Origin: Achromobacter piechaudii NBRC 102461
GTDB lineage: Bacteria; Pseudomonadota; Gammaproteobacteria; Burkholderiales; Burkholderiaceae_B
Reading direction: 5' to 3'
Assembly (NCBI RefSeq): GCF_001571245.1
Contig: NZ_BCTK01000006.1
Location: 372,001-436,000 of the forward strand
Length of the DNA: 64,000 nucleotides
Shown here in pieces: positions 62,889 through 64,000 of the stretch. The notes under the pieces were generated by a model. That model saw only the letters and a list, made by a program, of their open reading frames with translations. It had not been told where the DNA came from and did no database searches. Within the stretch, counting starts at the first letter, position 1, and every line of letters starts with the position of its first letter. A program made the position numbers and the translations under genes.

Positions 62889-63989
62889 ATGTCCGCAACC
62901 CTCAAACGCACCCCGCTGGCCGACGAACACATCGCCTCTGGCGCCCGAATGGTCGATTTCGGCGGCTGGGACATGCCCCTGGCCTACGGCTCGCAGCTTG
63001 AGGAACACCACGCGGTGCGCCAGGACGCCGGCATGTTCGACGTTTCCCACATGCTGAACGTGGACGTCGCCGGCCCGGACGCCTTCGCCTTTCTGCAACG
63101 CCTGGTCGCCAACGACGTGGCCAAGCTGACCGTGCCCGGCAAGGCGCTGTATTCGTGCATGCTGAACCCGCAGGGCGGCGTCATCGATGACCTGATCATC
63201 TATTTCTTCGCGGCCGACGAATGGCGCGTGGTGGTCAATGCCGGCACCGCCGACAAAGACGTCGCCTGGATGCAGCGCGTGAAGCAGGCCGGCAATTTCG
63301 ACGTCGCCATCACCCCGCGCCGCGATCTGGCCATGGTGGCCGTGCAGGGCCCGAACGCTCGCGCCAAGGTCTGGGCCGCGCGCCCCGCATGGCAGGCCGC
63401 CACCGAAGCACTGACCCCGTTCGTCGCCGCCCGCATCGACGGCGACACGCTGGTCGCGCGCACGGGCTACACCGGCGAAGACGGTTTTGAAATCGTCCTG
63501 CCCGCGGCAGACGTGGTGCAACTGTGGCGCGACCTTGCCGCCCAGGGCGTGCGCCCGGCCGGCCTGGGCGCGCGCGACACGCTGCGCCTGGAAGCCGGCA
63601 TGAACCTGTACGGCCAGGACATGGACGAACTGACCCAGCCCGACCAGGCCGGCCTGACCTGGACCGTCTCTTTGAAAAACGCCGAACGCCGCTTCATCGG
63701 CCGCGACGCGCTGGAGCAATTCGCCTCCCCGGCCGCCTTTGTCGGCCTGAAGCTGCAAGAGCGCGGCGTGATGCGCGCCCACATGGCCGTGCGCTGCGCG
63801 GGCGGCACGGGCGAACTCACCAGCGGCACCATGTCGCCCACGCTGGGCGTGTCGATCGGCTTTGCCCGCCTGCCGCAAGGCGTGCGTCCGGGCGATACGG
63901 TCGAGGTCGACATCCGTGGCAAATGGGTGCCCGCGCTGGTCTGCAAACTGCCCTTCGTCCGTAACGGCAAAGCCGTCGAACACTCGTAA
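62889..63989 (+). CDS. gcvT: Aminomethyltransferase, T-protein of the glycine cleavage system
   Basis: 366 residues from ATG 62889, with GGAG at about 62874-62878. Characteristic segments are [71 protein letters not shown], and [16 protein letters not shown]. The T-protein transfers the methylene group of the aminomethyl-lipoyl H-protein to tetrahydrofolate and releases ammonia. It is controlled by the glycine riboswitch upstream. gcvH and gcvP should follow outside the window. Confidence 0.96.
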   Translation: MSATLKRTPLADEHIASGARMVDFGGWDMPLAYGSQLEEHHAVRQDAGMFDVSHMLNVDVAGPDAFAFLQRLVANDVAKLTVPGKALYSCMLNPQGGVIDDLIIYFFAADEWRVVVNAGTADKDVAWMQRVKQAGNFDVAITPRRDLAMVAVQGPNARAKVWAARPAWQAATEALTPFVAARIDGDTLVARTGYTGEDGFEIVLPAADVVQLWRDLAAQGVRPAGLGARDTLRLEAGMNLYGQDMDELTQPDQAGLTWTVSLKNAERRFIGRDALEQFASPAAFVGLKLQERGVMRAHMAVRCAGGTGELTSGTMSPTLGVSIGFARLPQGVRPGDTVEVDIRGKWVPALVCKLPFVRNGKAVEHS

Positions 63990-64000
63990 ACTCGAAGCTT

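Overview
This 64 kb window is high-GC chromosomal DNA from a betaproteobacterium of the family Alcaligenaceae, most likely Achromobacter or a close Bordetella relative. That assignment is inferred from gene content: five Bug-type solute receptors of the tripartite tricarboxylate transporter (TTT) family, a ZIP transporter with the binuclear metal-site motifs known from Bordetella ZIP, a cyanide-insensitive-type cytochrome bd, and the tamA/tamB, dcd and gcvT loci. I see no rRNA, tRNA, insertion sequence, prophage or CRISPR array.

Region 1 (1-18.3 kb) is catabolic and rich in uptake receptors. A self-sufficient cytochrome P450-reductase fusion (cut by the window start) and a Bug receptor run leftward from an IclR gene. 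An mtnN-type nucleosidase and a rightward string of Bug, Bug, flavin-reductase-like protein, GST, carboxymuconolactone decarboxylase and amidohydrolase follow, and the string meets a convergent LysR gene. A leftward operon then encodes two class III CoA-transferases, an enoyl-CoA hydratase homologue, a fused double acyl-CoA dehydrogenase and another Bug receptor. The picture is uptake and CoA-dependent or ring-cleavage degradation of organic acids. The substrates cannot be read from sequence.

Region 2 (18-29 kb) holds secreted or membrane proteins of unknown role, a Nu-class GST, a LysR-tcuA-tcuB-Bug unit for tricarballylate/citrate-type acids, and a MocR-type regulator. Region 3 (29-40.6 kb) has cydAB plus a DUF2474 protein, a GntR regulator, phasin and phaB, a CSS-EAL phosphodiesterase, a Kch potassium channel, a degenerate response regulator, an XRE regulator and an acyltransferase. 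The two intergenic stretches at 37.2-37.6 and 38.4-39.0 kb carry several plus-strand terminators with no plus-strand gene in front of them and may encode small RNAs.

Region 4 (40.9-64 kb) is mainly housekeeping: two META lipoproteins, trhO, metG, apbC, tamA-tamB, dcd, a VOC-GNAT fusion, a diguanylate cyclase, a basic amino acid decarboxylase, a flavoprotein, sodA, a ZIP transporter, and gcvT behind a tandem glycine riboswitch.

The most interesting unexplained signals are the candidate structured RNA at about 37.38-37.57 kb, the second terminator pair at 38.46-38.61 kb, two hairpins that bury ribosome binding sites (5.25 kb and 23.24 kb), helically spaced repeats before the CoA-transferase operon, and a 23-bp perfect palindrome at 56.47 kb inside a divergent promoter.
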